Shown: in pieces, positions 1-5,668 of the stretch
Position numbering within the stretch: position 1 is the first letter of the stretch
Layout: every line of letters starts with the position of its first letter
Assembly: GCA_946480125.1 (NCBI GenBank)
Contig: CAMLIY010000202.1
Location: 1 to 5,668 of the forward strand
Reading direction: 5' to 3'
DNA from: an uncultured Asticcacaulis sp.
GTDB lineage: Bacteria > Pseudomonadota > Alphaproteobacteria > Caulobacterales > Caulobacteraceae
DNA: 5,668 nucleotides
Made by a program: the position numbers and the translations under genes
Notes under the pieces: generated by a model
What the model saw: only the letters and a program-made list of their open reading frames with translations
Databases searched by the model: none
Told to the model about the DNA's origin: nothing

Positions 1-1208
1 GCCGCACTTCGCCTGCCCTGGCGCCAGCCCTATACTGGCTGCCCGTGCTTTTCTTCCTGCCCTTGATCGTCGGCATCATCGCCAAACTCTATCGGTCAAA
101 ATATATCTTTTCCGAATACCAGTCCGTCGCCTGTGCCGGGCTTAAAGCGTTGCAGGGAGCGCCAATCTATGCGCTGGATCTGCAATGCCCTGGAATGCGC
201 GCGGCCAGTTTCGTTTATTTACCGGGCGTGGCCCAGGTTGCGGCCTTTTTCGAGCGCATCCTGACAGAGCCTGGCTTCTTGGTACTCTATCTGGTTTTTT
301 ACCTGGCCGCGGCGGCGGCCCTGATCTATTTCCCCCTCTTCGCCAGCAAGACACCCGGCAACTGGCGTGACAAACTCCCCTTTGCCGTTTTCCTGAGCAG
401 CAGCGCCTTCATGCTCGGCAATATTGCCGTCATCCTGCATGGCCTTGTCCTTGTGGGCGCTCTGGCGATCGAGATCAGCCCGTGGCTGTTTATCGCGGCC
501 GTGGCGCTGGCCGCGTGGGTCAAGCCGACCTTCCTGACCTGTCTGATCCTTATCCTGCTGCTGGATATGCCCCTCATTCGCCGCATCGGTCTGATAGCGG
601 CGGGCGCATGTCTGGGCCTTCTGCCGCTTGGCCATTTCCTCCTCACCGGCGGCGCCCTGACCCAGCAATGGCACACCCTGCTCTCCCATTATGTCTATGA
701 GGTCACGCCCGGAGTCGGCTTCTTCGGCTGGTCGAGCCTGATCGGCTTCGATCCGTCGCAAACCGGCGTGAAACTGGCCTATCTGGTCTTTGCCAGCCTG
801 CTGACGCTCAGTGGCATGGCGCTGGCTAAAGGCCTGTGCCTGAACCGACCGGAACGAATCTGGCTGGGCCTTAGTCTTGCTACCCTGCTTATTCCCCGCA
901 TCATGAGCGAAGATATATGTCTGCTCGGACCGGGGCTGTTGATCCTGGCTGATAAAAGCGCCAACCTCACCGGCCACACCTATAGAGCGGTCAGAAACGG
1001 CCAGGGCATTATCCTGGCATTGTGTATCTTGGCCCTCGCCGGTGCTCTGACCGGCCTGGCCGATTATAGCGAACCCATGGCCCTGTTTGGCCTCGCCATG
1101 TACGTCATCTGGCTCGGCCAGAGCCTGATCTTCAGCCGCCTTCCCTATATCCGGTCTGTGTTCGCGGCCTTTTTCGCGCGCAAATCCGAAACGGCGGTGA
1201 ACGGATGA
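1..1208 (+). CDS. DUF2029/GT87-like polytopic membrane glycosyltransferase, upstream paralog (5' end cut by window edge)
   Basis: Putative inner-membrane GT-C glycosyltransferase that would use a polyprenyl-phosphate sugar; substrate unknown. The frame is open from position 3 to the TGA at 1206-1208. A GTG at 45 is the first possible start, but it has no Shine-Dalgarno and begins inside the first membrane helix. The downstream paralog carries about 26 more residues before the matching helix, so the true start is probably just left of the window. Numbering from GTG45, about nine or ten hydrophobic helices are visible (near 1-14, 78-100, 111-142, 147-173, 178-200, 244-262, 272-302, 319-338, 346-364). 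GT87-like landmarks are a first loop with C30, G37, Y42, C48 and FVYLP (56-60), then GN (125-126), a helix ending in VKP (159-161), and IPRIMSEDICLLGP (283-296). The expected acidic D-F of the first loop is E24-Y25 here, so activity or specificity may differ. Membrane topology and paralogy are clear; the enzymatic role is inferred from family resemblance. Confidence 0.72.
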   Translation, partial: RTSPALAPALYWLPVLFFLPLIVGIIAKLYRSKYIFSEYQSVACAGLKALQGAPIYALDLQCPGMRAASFVYLPGVAQVAAFFERILTEPGFLVLYLVFYLAAAAALIYFPLFASKTPGNWRDKLPFAVFLSSSAFMLGNIAVILHGLVLVGALAIEISPWLFIAAVALAAWVKPTFLTCLILILLLDMPLIRRIGLIAAGACLGLLPLGHFLLTGGALTQQWHTLLSHYVYEVTPGVGFFGWSSLIGFDPSQTGVKLAYLVFASLLTLSGMALAKGLCLNRPERIWLGLSLATLLIPRIMSEDICLLGPGLLILADKSANLTGHTYRAVRNGQGIILALCILALAGALTGLADYSEPMALFGLAMYVIWLGQSLIFSRLPYIRSVFAAFFARKSETAVNG

Positions 1209-2443
1209 CCCTTTATTTTTCAGATGCCCTGACCTGGTTCCAGCGTTTTACCCGCAACAGGCGAAATCTGTGGATTTTTTCGCTTTTCTTTCTGTTTCCC
1301 CTTATTGGCAACGTCGTTAGTCGCTGGGCCAAGGGCGGCTGGTGGCTGAATGATTTTGACGCCCTGATCTGCGGGGCGCATTACATAAATGCAGGACAAT
1401 CCCCGTACAGCCTGCATCCTGTCTGTGAAGGTCTAAGACCTGCTGTTTACGTTTATGCTCCTCAAGTGGCACAATTTTTCACCCCCTTCATAGACATTTT
1501 TGGCTTGGGTGGTGCGCGCGTTGCGTATCTGTTTATCCTCGTGCCGGCTATGGTAATCATGACCTGGTATATGCTTTTCAAAGCCTTTCCCCGGTCACCA
1601 TTTCATTTTCGTCTGATGTCGGTGGCGGCCATCAATGGCAGCGCGGCCTGTTGTGGCAATATCAGTTTTATACTTCATGCCCTGGTCGTATTGGGCGCCA
1701 TCACCCTGAAACGCAGCCGCTGGCCGTTTATCATCGCCGTCACCTTGAGCGCGGTGGTCAAGCCGGTGTTCCTGACCTATCTGGTCGTTTTGCTGTTTGA
1801 AGACCGGCCGCTGGTAAAGCGCCTGATGACAGGCCTGATCGCCGCCGCCGCAGGACTTGGCGGTGTCACATTGATCATGCTGACATCCGGCAGCTTTGGC
1901 GACGCCTGGCATGAGGCCTTACACACAATCGTTATTGAACAGCAGCCCGGCATAAGTTTTTTTGCCCTAACCTCAAGCTTCGGTTTCAGCATGACCTCTC
2001 CGATTAGTTTGATCGGACTGGTCCTCTTTACCGGCATCATGATCATCAGCGGTCTGATCCTGAGTGACTGGGGCGGGCTCAATGGCGACGAACGCATATT
2101 ACTGGGAATGGGTTTCGCGCTTATGCTGAATCCAAGGCTACAGGATTATGATATGTACTTCCTGGGGCCTTGCCTGGCCATGATCGTCATGATGGCCAAA
2201 CCGCTGGGCGCCCGGATATTCACCTGGGTTAGCTGGACATTCTCCGGCATGTTGATTTTTGATGTGATTATCAACATGCTGGAAATCGAATTCATTCATC
2301 GTGCGCCCCTCACCGTATTTATCTATTGCGGGCTGACGGTTTGTATCGCCGGTCTGACCGCCTGGCCGCAACGGGCACGGATACACGGCTGGTTCCGTAA
2401 TCCGCTGCCGGTCTTGCAGGATATCCTGACGCAGCGGATATAA
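1205..2443 (+). CDS. DUF2029/GT87-like polytopic membrane glycosyltransferase, downstream paralog
   Basis: Complete 412-residue membrane protein, probably a GT-C enzyme that adds a sugar from a polyprenyl-phosphate donor at the periplasmic face; acceptor unknown. The ATG at 1205 overlaps the TGA of the preceding gene as ATGA. No good Shine-Dalgarno precedes it, which suggests translational coupling. After a basic N-terminus (RFTRNRR, 14-20), the first helix is near 22-40. The periplasmic loop that follows has the family layout: D50-F51-D52, then GQSPY (64-68), C74 and VYAPQ (83-87). Further helices lie near 102-124, 136-165, 172-198, 208-226, 266-288, 296-313, 317-333, 337-357 and 367-386. 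GN (151-152), VVKPVF (184-189) and NPRLQDYDMYFLGP (309-322) match the GT87-type GQ/N, K-P and SPR-YD-LL positions. The acidic D50/D52 pair is the natural candidate for the catalytic acid, by analogy with the loop Asp of mycobacterial PimE. A bidirectional terminator follows at once. The 5' third looks more AT-rich than the upstream gene. Confidence 0.78.
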   Translation: MTLYFSDALTWFQRFTRNRRNLWIFSLFFLFPLIGNVVSRWAKGGWWLNDFDALICGAHYINAGQSPYSLHPVCEGLRPAVYVYAPQVAQFFTPFIDIFGLGGARVAYLFILVPAMVIMTWYMLFKAFPRSPFHFRLMSVAAINGSAACCGNISFILHALVVLGAITLKRSRWPFIIAVTLSAVVKPVFLTYLVVLLFEDRPLVKRLMTGLIAAAAGLGGVTLIMLTSGSFGDAWHEALHTIVIEQQPGISFFALTSSFGFSMTSPISLIGLVLFTGIMIISGLILSDWGGLNGDERILLGMGFALMLNPRLQDYDMYFLGPCLAMIVMMAKPLGARIFTWVSWTFSGMLIFDVIINMLEIEFIHRAPLTVFIYCGLTVCIAGLTAWPQRARIHGWFRNPLPVLQDILTQRI

Positions 2444-2475
2444 AAAAGCCCCGCACTGATTGGTGCGGGGCTTTT
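2442..2475. terminator. Bidirectional intrinsic terminator between the glycosyltransferase pair and valS
   Basis: A perfect inverted repeat pairs 2444-2456 with 2463-2475: GCCCCGCAC against GTGCGGGGC, extended by AAAA/TTTT, around the 6-nt loop TGATTG. A run of six A's (2442-2447) gives a six-U tract when read from the valS side. The plus-strand reading gives TTTT followed by ACTT. The hairpin fills nearly the whole 34-bp gap between the two convergent stop codons (TAA ending at 2443; valS stop at 2480-2478), so it can serve both transcripts. The U-tract is better in the valS direction. Confidence 0.93.
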
Positions 2476-2477
2476 AC

Positions 2478-5174
2478 TTAACTGGCGGCTTTCAGTCTTT
2501 CTAGCGCCGCCGAAAGCTTGGCCTTGCCGTTTTCGGCATCTTCCAGCCGTTCACGGTTTTCGGTGATGACCTCTTCCGGCGCCTTGCGGACAAATTCCGG
2601 ATTATCGAGCTTGCGTCGCACGCCATCGATCGTCTTGTCGAAATCGGCAATGCCTTTGGCCAGGCGTGCCTGTTCGGCCTTGAGATCGATAAATTCGGCG
2701 ATGGCCAGATGCGCCGTCGCTTCACCGGCCACGAAGGGCACAGACCCGGCAGCGGCCTCACCGACTTTCACTTCTGATAAACGGCCTAAAAAGAGGATCA
2801 AATCCTCATGCGTATTCAGACGCCTAGCCGTCACATCTGAAGCGCCACTTAAAGACAAAGGCGCGCGCGCCGAACCCGGCACGTTCATTTCCGAGCGGAT
2901 CGAGCGGATTTCGCTGATCAGGTCGATCAGCCAATTGATCTCCTCGTCGGCCTCGGCATCGATGGCGGTAGTATCTAATGTGGGCCAGATATGTGAAATC
3001 AGCATGTCGGTGTGGCCGGTCTTCTCCCACAATTCCTCTGTAATGAAAGGCATGACCGGATGCAGCAGGATCATCGCCTGATCGAGCGCCCAGGCCGTCA
3101 TGGCGCGGATTTCCGCCTTGGCGGCCGCGTCGTCACCATTGAGGATCGGCTTGGCCAGTTCGAGATACCAGTCGCAGAAGACATTCCAGATGAACTTGTA
3201 GAGCGCGTTGGCGGCATCATCGAAAGCGCAGGCTTCCAGCGCTTCGGTAACGGCCACCAGCGTCTTCTGCACCTCGCCACGTATCCAGCGGCTGAGCGTC
3301 AGTTTGGCGGTCGACGGATCAAAGCCGTCAACGCGGGCGCATTCATTCATCTGCGTGAAGCGCGTGGCGTTCCATAGCTTGGTCGAGAAGTTGCGGTAGC
3401 CTTCTATGCGCGGCTTGGCCAGCTTGATATCACGCCCCTGCCCCGACATGGCGGTGAGCGTAAAGCGCAGGGCATCGGCGCCGAACTCGTCGATCAGGAC
3501 GAGCGGGTCCATGACATTGCCCTTTGACTTCGACATCTTCTGGCCCTTGTCGTCACGAACCAGGGCATTGATGAAGACGCGCTTGAAAGGGCTTTGGCCG
3601 GTGAAATGCAGGCCCATCATCATCATCCGGGCGACCCAGAAGAAGATAATATCAAAGCCGGTAATCAGGGTATGGGTTGGATAAAAGCGCTGGAGGTCTT
3701 CGGTGTTTTCCGGCCAGCCCATGGTTGAAAATGGCCATAGCGCCGATGAGAACCAGGTATCAAGAACGTCTTCGTCCTGCCTCAACGCAACTCTTTTGCC
3801 GTAGTGGGCCTCTGCCTGCGCATGAGCCTCAGCTTCCGTCTCGGCGACAAAGATATAACCGTCCTCGGCATACCAGGCCGGAATGCGATGGCCCCACCAG
3901 AGTTGGCGCGACACGCACCAAGGCTCGATATTACGCATCCATTCAAAATAGGTCTTTTCCCAATTCTTCGGTTCAAAGACGGTTCGGCCATCCTCGACAG
4001 CCGCAATAGCTTCCTTGGCCAGTTCACCGGCATTGACGTACCACTGGTCGGTCAGGAAGGGCTCGATGACGACACCGGAACGGTCGCCGTGCGGCACCAT
4101 GTGCTTCGTCTTCTCGACCTGTTTCAGCCAGCCCTCTTCCTCGGCGCGGGCAATGATCGCCTTGCGCGCATCAAAGCGTTCCATGCCGCGATATTCGGTC
4201 GGCACCGGATCAAAGGCCAGCAGGTTGGCCTGGGTATCGAGAATATTGATCTGCTCCAGATCATGGCGCTTGCCGACCTGGAAATCGTTGAAATCATGCG
4301 CCGGCGTAATCTTGACCGCACCGGAACCCTTGGCCGGATCGGCGTATTCGTCAGCGACAATCGGGATACGGCGGCCGGTGATTGGCAGGATAACGAACTT
4401 GCCAACCAAGCCTTTGTAGCGCTCGTCATCCGGATGCACGGCTACGCCTGAGTCACCCAGCATGGTTTCCGGGCGCGTGGTGGCGACGACGATATAGTCG
4501 CGCGTCTCCGTCGTGTCGTTGCCGTCCTCGTCCTTAACCGGAAAGTCATAGGTCACACCATCGGCCAGCGGATAGGCGAAGTGCCAGTAATGACCGTCGA
4601 CCTCCTTCTGCTCAACTTCGAGATCGGAAATCGCCGTCTGAAACTGCGGGTCCCAGTTGACCAGCCGCTTGTCGCGGTACATCAGGCCCTGCTGATGCAA
4701 AGTGACGAAAACCTTGCGCACCGCCGCCGACAAACCATCATCCAGAGTAAAACGCTCACGCGACCAGTCGCACGAAGCCCCCAGACGGCGCAATTGCTGC
4801 ACGATGGTGCCGCCCGATTCCTTCTTCCATTCCCACACCTTGGCGACAAAGGCCTCACGCCCCATATCACGGCGCCCTTCACTGCCGGCAGCGGCCAACT
4901 GGCGTTCCACCACCATCTGGGTGGCGATGCCGGCATGGTCCGTGCCCGGCAGCCACAGGGCCGCCTTGCCACGCATGCGCTCGAAACGCGTCAGAACATC
5001 CTGGAGCGTATTGTTCAGCGCGTGGCCGATATGCAGGGAGCCGGTGACATTGGGTGGCGGAATGACAATGGAAAAGGTGTCCTTCGCGTCCGAAGGCGAA
5101 AAGACGCCGGACTCTTCCCATTTTTTGTACAGACGGGGTTCAACGGCGGCGGGATCGAAGGTTTTTTCCAGCAT
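2478..5174 (-). CDS. valS: Valyl-tRNA synthetase
   Basis: Cytoplasmic class Ia aminoacyl-tRNA synthetase that charges tRNA-Val with valine using ATP and edits mischarged threonine. The 898-residue protein is complete. The N-terminal [13 protein letters not shown] stretch holds the HIGH motif at 48-51, and QKMSKSKGN holds KMSKS at 546-550. The inserted CP1 editing domain spans roughly 190-345, with TTRPET (232-237) and [15 protein letters not shown] (283-297). The catalytic fold resumes with PHGDRSG (361-367), [16 protein letters not shown] (419-434) and [13 protein letters not shown] (469-481). The anticodon-binding helical domain covers about 595-770 (NFSTKLWNA at 595-603). The charged C-terminal coiled coil from about 825 to the end ([12 protein letters not shown], 858-869) is the tRNA-binding arm typical of bacterial ValRS. 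Length is slightly below the 951 residues of E. coli ValRS. The ATG start fits the conserved N-terminus ([16 protein letters not shown]); only a weak GAG lies 5-7 nt upstream. It is codirectional with popZ, 101 bp downstream of it, with a terminator-like hairpin just before the start. Confidence 0.98.
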   Translation of the reverse strand: MLEKTFDPAAVEPRLYKKWEESGVFSPSDAKDTFSIVIPPPNVTGSLHIGHALNNTLQDVLTRFERMRGKAALWLPGTDHAGIATQMVVERQLAAAGSEGRRDMGREAFVAKVWEWKKESGGTIVQQLRRLGASCDWSRERFTLDDGLSAAVRKVFVTLHQQGLMYRDKRLVNWDPQFQTAISDLEVEQKEVDGHYWHFAYPLADGVTYDFPVKDEDGNDTTETRDYIVVATTRPETMLGDSGVAVHPDDERYKGLVGKFVILPITGRRIPIVADEYADPAKGSGAVKITPAHDFNDFQVGKRHDLEQINILDTQANLLAFDPVPTEYRGMERFDARKAIIARAEEEGWLKQVEKTKHMVPHGDRSGVVIEPFLTDQWYVNAGELAKEAIAAVEDGRTVFEPKNWEKTYFEWMRNIEPWCVSRQLWWGHRIPAWYAEDGYIFVAETEAEAHAQAEAHYGKRVALRQDEDVLDTWFSSALWPFSTMGWPENTEDLQRFYPTHTLITGFDIIFFWVARMMMMGLHFTGQSPFKRVFINALVRDDKGQKMSKSKGNVMDPLVLIDEFGADALRFTLTAMSGQGRDIKLAKPRIEGYRNFSTKLWNATRFTQMNECARVDGFDPSTAKLTLSRWIRGEVQKTLVAVTEALEACAFDDAANALYKFIWNVFCDWYLELAKPILNGDDAAAKAEIRAMTAWALDQAMILLHPVMPFITEELWEKTGHTDMLISHIWPTLDTTAIDAEADEEINWLIDLISEIRSIRSEMNVPGSARAPLSLSGASDVTARRLNTHEDLILFLGRLSEVKVGEAAAGSVPFVAGEATAHLAIAEFIDLKAEQARLAKGIADFDKTIDGVRRKLDNPEFVRKAPEEVITENRERLEDAENGKAKLSAALERLKAAS

Positions 5175-5188
5175 GGTCTCGAATGTGT

Positions 5189-5226
5189 AAAAGAAAAAGA
5201 GCGGCTCACCGCTGTGATGCCGCCCT
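5189..5226 (-). terminator. Intrinsic-terminator-like hairpin between popZ and valS, in or at the edge of the valS leader
   Basis: Read on the minus strand, AGGGCGGC (5226-5219) pairs with GCCGCTCT (5205-5198) with one G·U pair. An unpaired A at 5218 follows, then TCAC (5217-5214) pairs with GTGA (5209-5206) around the loop AGCG. A T-rich tract, TTTTTCTTTT, runs from 5198 to 5189. This has the form of an intrinsic terminator pointing left, about 50 nt after the popZ stop. The plus-strand reading has no U-tract. A shorter alternative hairpin, AGCGG-TGAG-CCGCT (5213-5200), uses the same 3' arm. The U-tract ends 15 nt before the valS ATG, so this is either the popZ terminator or an attenuator in the valS leader. 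The structure is read directly; its function is inferred. Confidence 0.7.
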
Positions 5227-5232
5227 ATTATC
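5227..5232 (-). promoter_or_regulatory. Possible -10 element of a valS promoter
   Basis: Minus-strand GATAAT, preceded by CT, differs from TATAAT at one base and lies in an AT-rich patch (5227-5260) between popZ and valS. A start about 7 nt downstream would fall near 5220, inside the 5' arm of the terminator-like hairpin. No convincing -35 hexamer is visible at 16-18 bp spacing. A second AT-rich candidate, TATAAA, lies just upstream (about 5240-5246). This is suggestive only. Confidence 0.25.
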
Positions 5233-5275
5233 AGGAGATCTTTATAAAATCTATGTTTTAGCGACGCGCCGCCTT

Positions 5276-5668
5276 TTATCGACGGGATTGGCGCGCAATC
5301 CGTTCGACCTCAAGACGAACCTGCTCCTCAACAATACCCGGCAAGTGCTGATCCAGCCACGATTGCAGCAGAGGACGCAGCAGTTCCTTGGCAACATCCT
5401 CCAGCGTACGGTCGCTGTGCGGCACCAGCAGATTGCTGGTCAGGGCGCCAAAGGAGGACGCGGCAATGGATTCGGTCCGTTCGCTGACCAGACCGCCGGT
5501 GACGGAAGGCGCAGCGGCAACCGGCTTCGGCGCGGGCGCCGGTTCAGGTGCTACGGGCGGCACGTAAGCATCGATATCACCGATAGAAACCGATTCCGGC
5601 GCCTCGTAGGTTTCGGTCAGTTCGAGCACGTCATCTTCCGAATCTGCAGAAACATCTTCGACTGCGCC
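5276..5668 (-). CDS. popZ: PopZ-like polar organising protein (DUF2497), N-terminus beyond the window edge
   Basis: PopZ self-assembles into a cytoplasmic network at the cell pole. In Caulobacter it anchors the ParB-bound chromosome centromere and recruits polar signalling proteins. The visible 130 residues are open to the right edge. A GTG at 5629 is an internal valine (DDVLELT), not the likely start, because the acidic stretch continues upstream of it. The missing part should include the conserved N-terminal EEILASIRRII-type helix. From the edge there is an acidic segment (SADSEDD, 8-14 approx.), VLELT (14-18), GDIDAY (30-35), a proline/alanine-rich linker ([14 protein letters not shown], 36-49), [13 protein letters not shown] (71-83), and the C-terminal oligomerisation helices from [15 protein letters not shown] (87-101) through [14 protein letters not shown] to ERIAR. 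Caulobacter PopZ is about 177 residues, so roughly 45 may be missing here. The linker looks shorter of acid and has a lysine. The same orientation as valS agrees with a popZ-valS gene order I recall from related genomes. Confidence 0.92.
   Translation of the reverse strand, partial: GAVEDVSADSEDDVLELTETYEAPESVSIGDIDAYVPPVAPEPAPAPKPVAAAPSVTGGLVSERTESIAASSFGALTSNLLVPHSDRTLEDVAKELLRPLLQSWLDQHLPGIVEEQVRLEVERIARQSRR

Noticed and set aside
45..47. GTG as the true start of the upstream membrane-protein gene
   Set aside because: No Shine-Dalgarno precedes it, the frame is open to the window edge, and the paralog has about 26 more residues before the matching helix. The gene is better treated as cut by the edge.
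219..977. Long minus-strand open frame (252 codons) opposite the first membrane-protein gene
   Set aside because: The translation is rich in Q, R, G and D without domain features. This is what the reverse strand of a hydrophobic, CTG/ATC-rich gene gives.
3804..4451. Plus-strand open frame of 215 codons inside valS
   Set aside because: Antisense shadow of the ValRS editing and catalytic domains. No ribosome-binding site or family resemblance is visible.
5198..5226. T-box riboswitch in the valS leader (AGGGCGGCA resembles the start of the T-box AGGGUGGNACCGCG)
   Set aside because: The match breaks down after nine bases, those bases are part of the terminator stem itself, and the 101-bp gap has no room for a stem I with a specifier loop. 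T-boxes are also not known from this group as far as I am aware.
4581..5261. Long plus-strand open frame (226 codons) antisense to valS
   Set aside because: It lies almost wholly over the conserved N-terminal half of valS, resembles no protein family I know, and is explained by codon bias in GC-rich DNA.
5261..5275. Possible hairpin in the GC-rich GCGACGCGCCGCC patch just after the popZ stop
   Set aside because: Only short, imperfect self-pairing is possible and no T-run follows it. The 5189-5226 structure is much the better terminator.
5627..5629. GTG as the start of the popZ-like gene
   Set aside because: The frame continues upstream with an acidic stretch typical of PopZ, and the GTG is the valine of the conserved VLELT segment. 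The N-terminal helix must lie outside the window.

Overview
This window looks like chromosomal DNA from an alphaproteobacterium, most likely of the Caulobacterales (Caulobacter/Asticcacaulis-like). The strongest clue is at the right edge. A minus-strand gene there ends in a typical PopZ (DUF2497) C-terminal domain, and its acidic, proline-rich linker shares the VLELT, GDID-Y and SFG-L-S-LL landmarks of Caulobacter PopZ. The DNA is moderately GC-rich and tightly packed, with no mobile elements, RNA genes or CRISPR arrays visible. The genus-level call is inference.

Layout. Left half, plus strand: two consecutive polytopic membrane proteins (1-1208, cut by the left edge, and 1205-2443). They overlap by ATGA and are clearly paralogous to each other. 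Both have the layout of DUF2029/GT87-type GT-C glycosyltransferases, which normally move a sugar from a polyprenyl-phosphate donor on the outer face of the inner membrane. The second copy keeps the acidic D-F-D motif of the first periplasmic loop; the first copy has E-Y-Q there. Middle: a perfect 13-bp hairpin flanked by A and T runs (2442-2475) separates this pair from the convergent valS and can terminate transcription from both sides. Right half, minus strand: valS (2478-5174), a complete bacterial valyl-tRNA synthetase, lies downstream of popZ (5276 to beyond 5668) across a 101-bp gap.

The popZ-valS gap is the most interesting non-coding stretch. It holds a strong intrinsic-terminator-like hairpin with a U-tract, pointing towards valS and ending only 15 nt before the valS start codon. 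A possible -10 element directly abuts the 5' arm of that hairpin. One reading is that popZ readthrough is stopped, while a promoter firing inside the hairpin's 5' arm escapes termination. Another is that valS is controlled by attenuation.

No wholly new system is evident. The genes are two putative envelope-glycan transferases, a housekeeping aminoacyl-tRNA synthetase and a cell-pole organiser, with no sign that the two halves work together.
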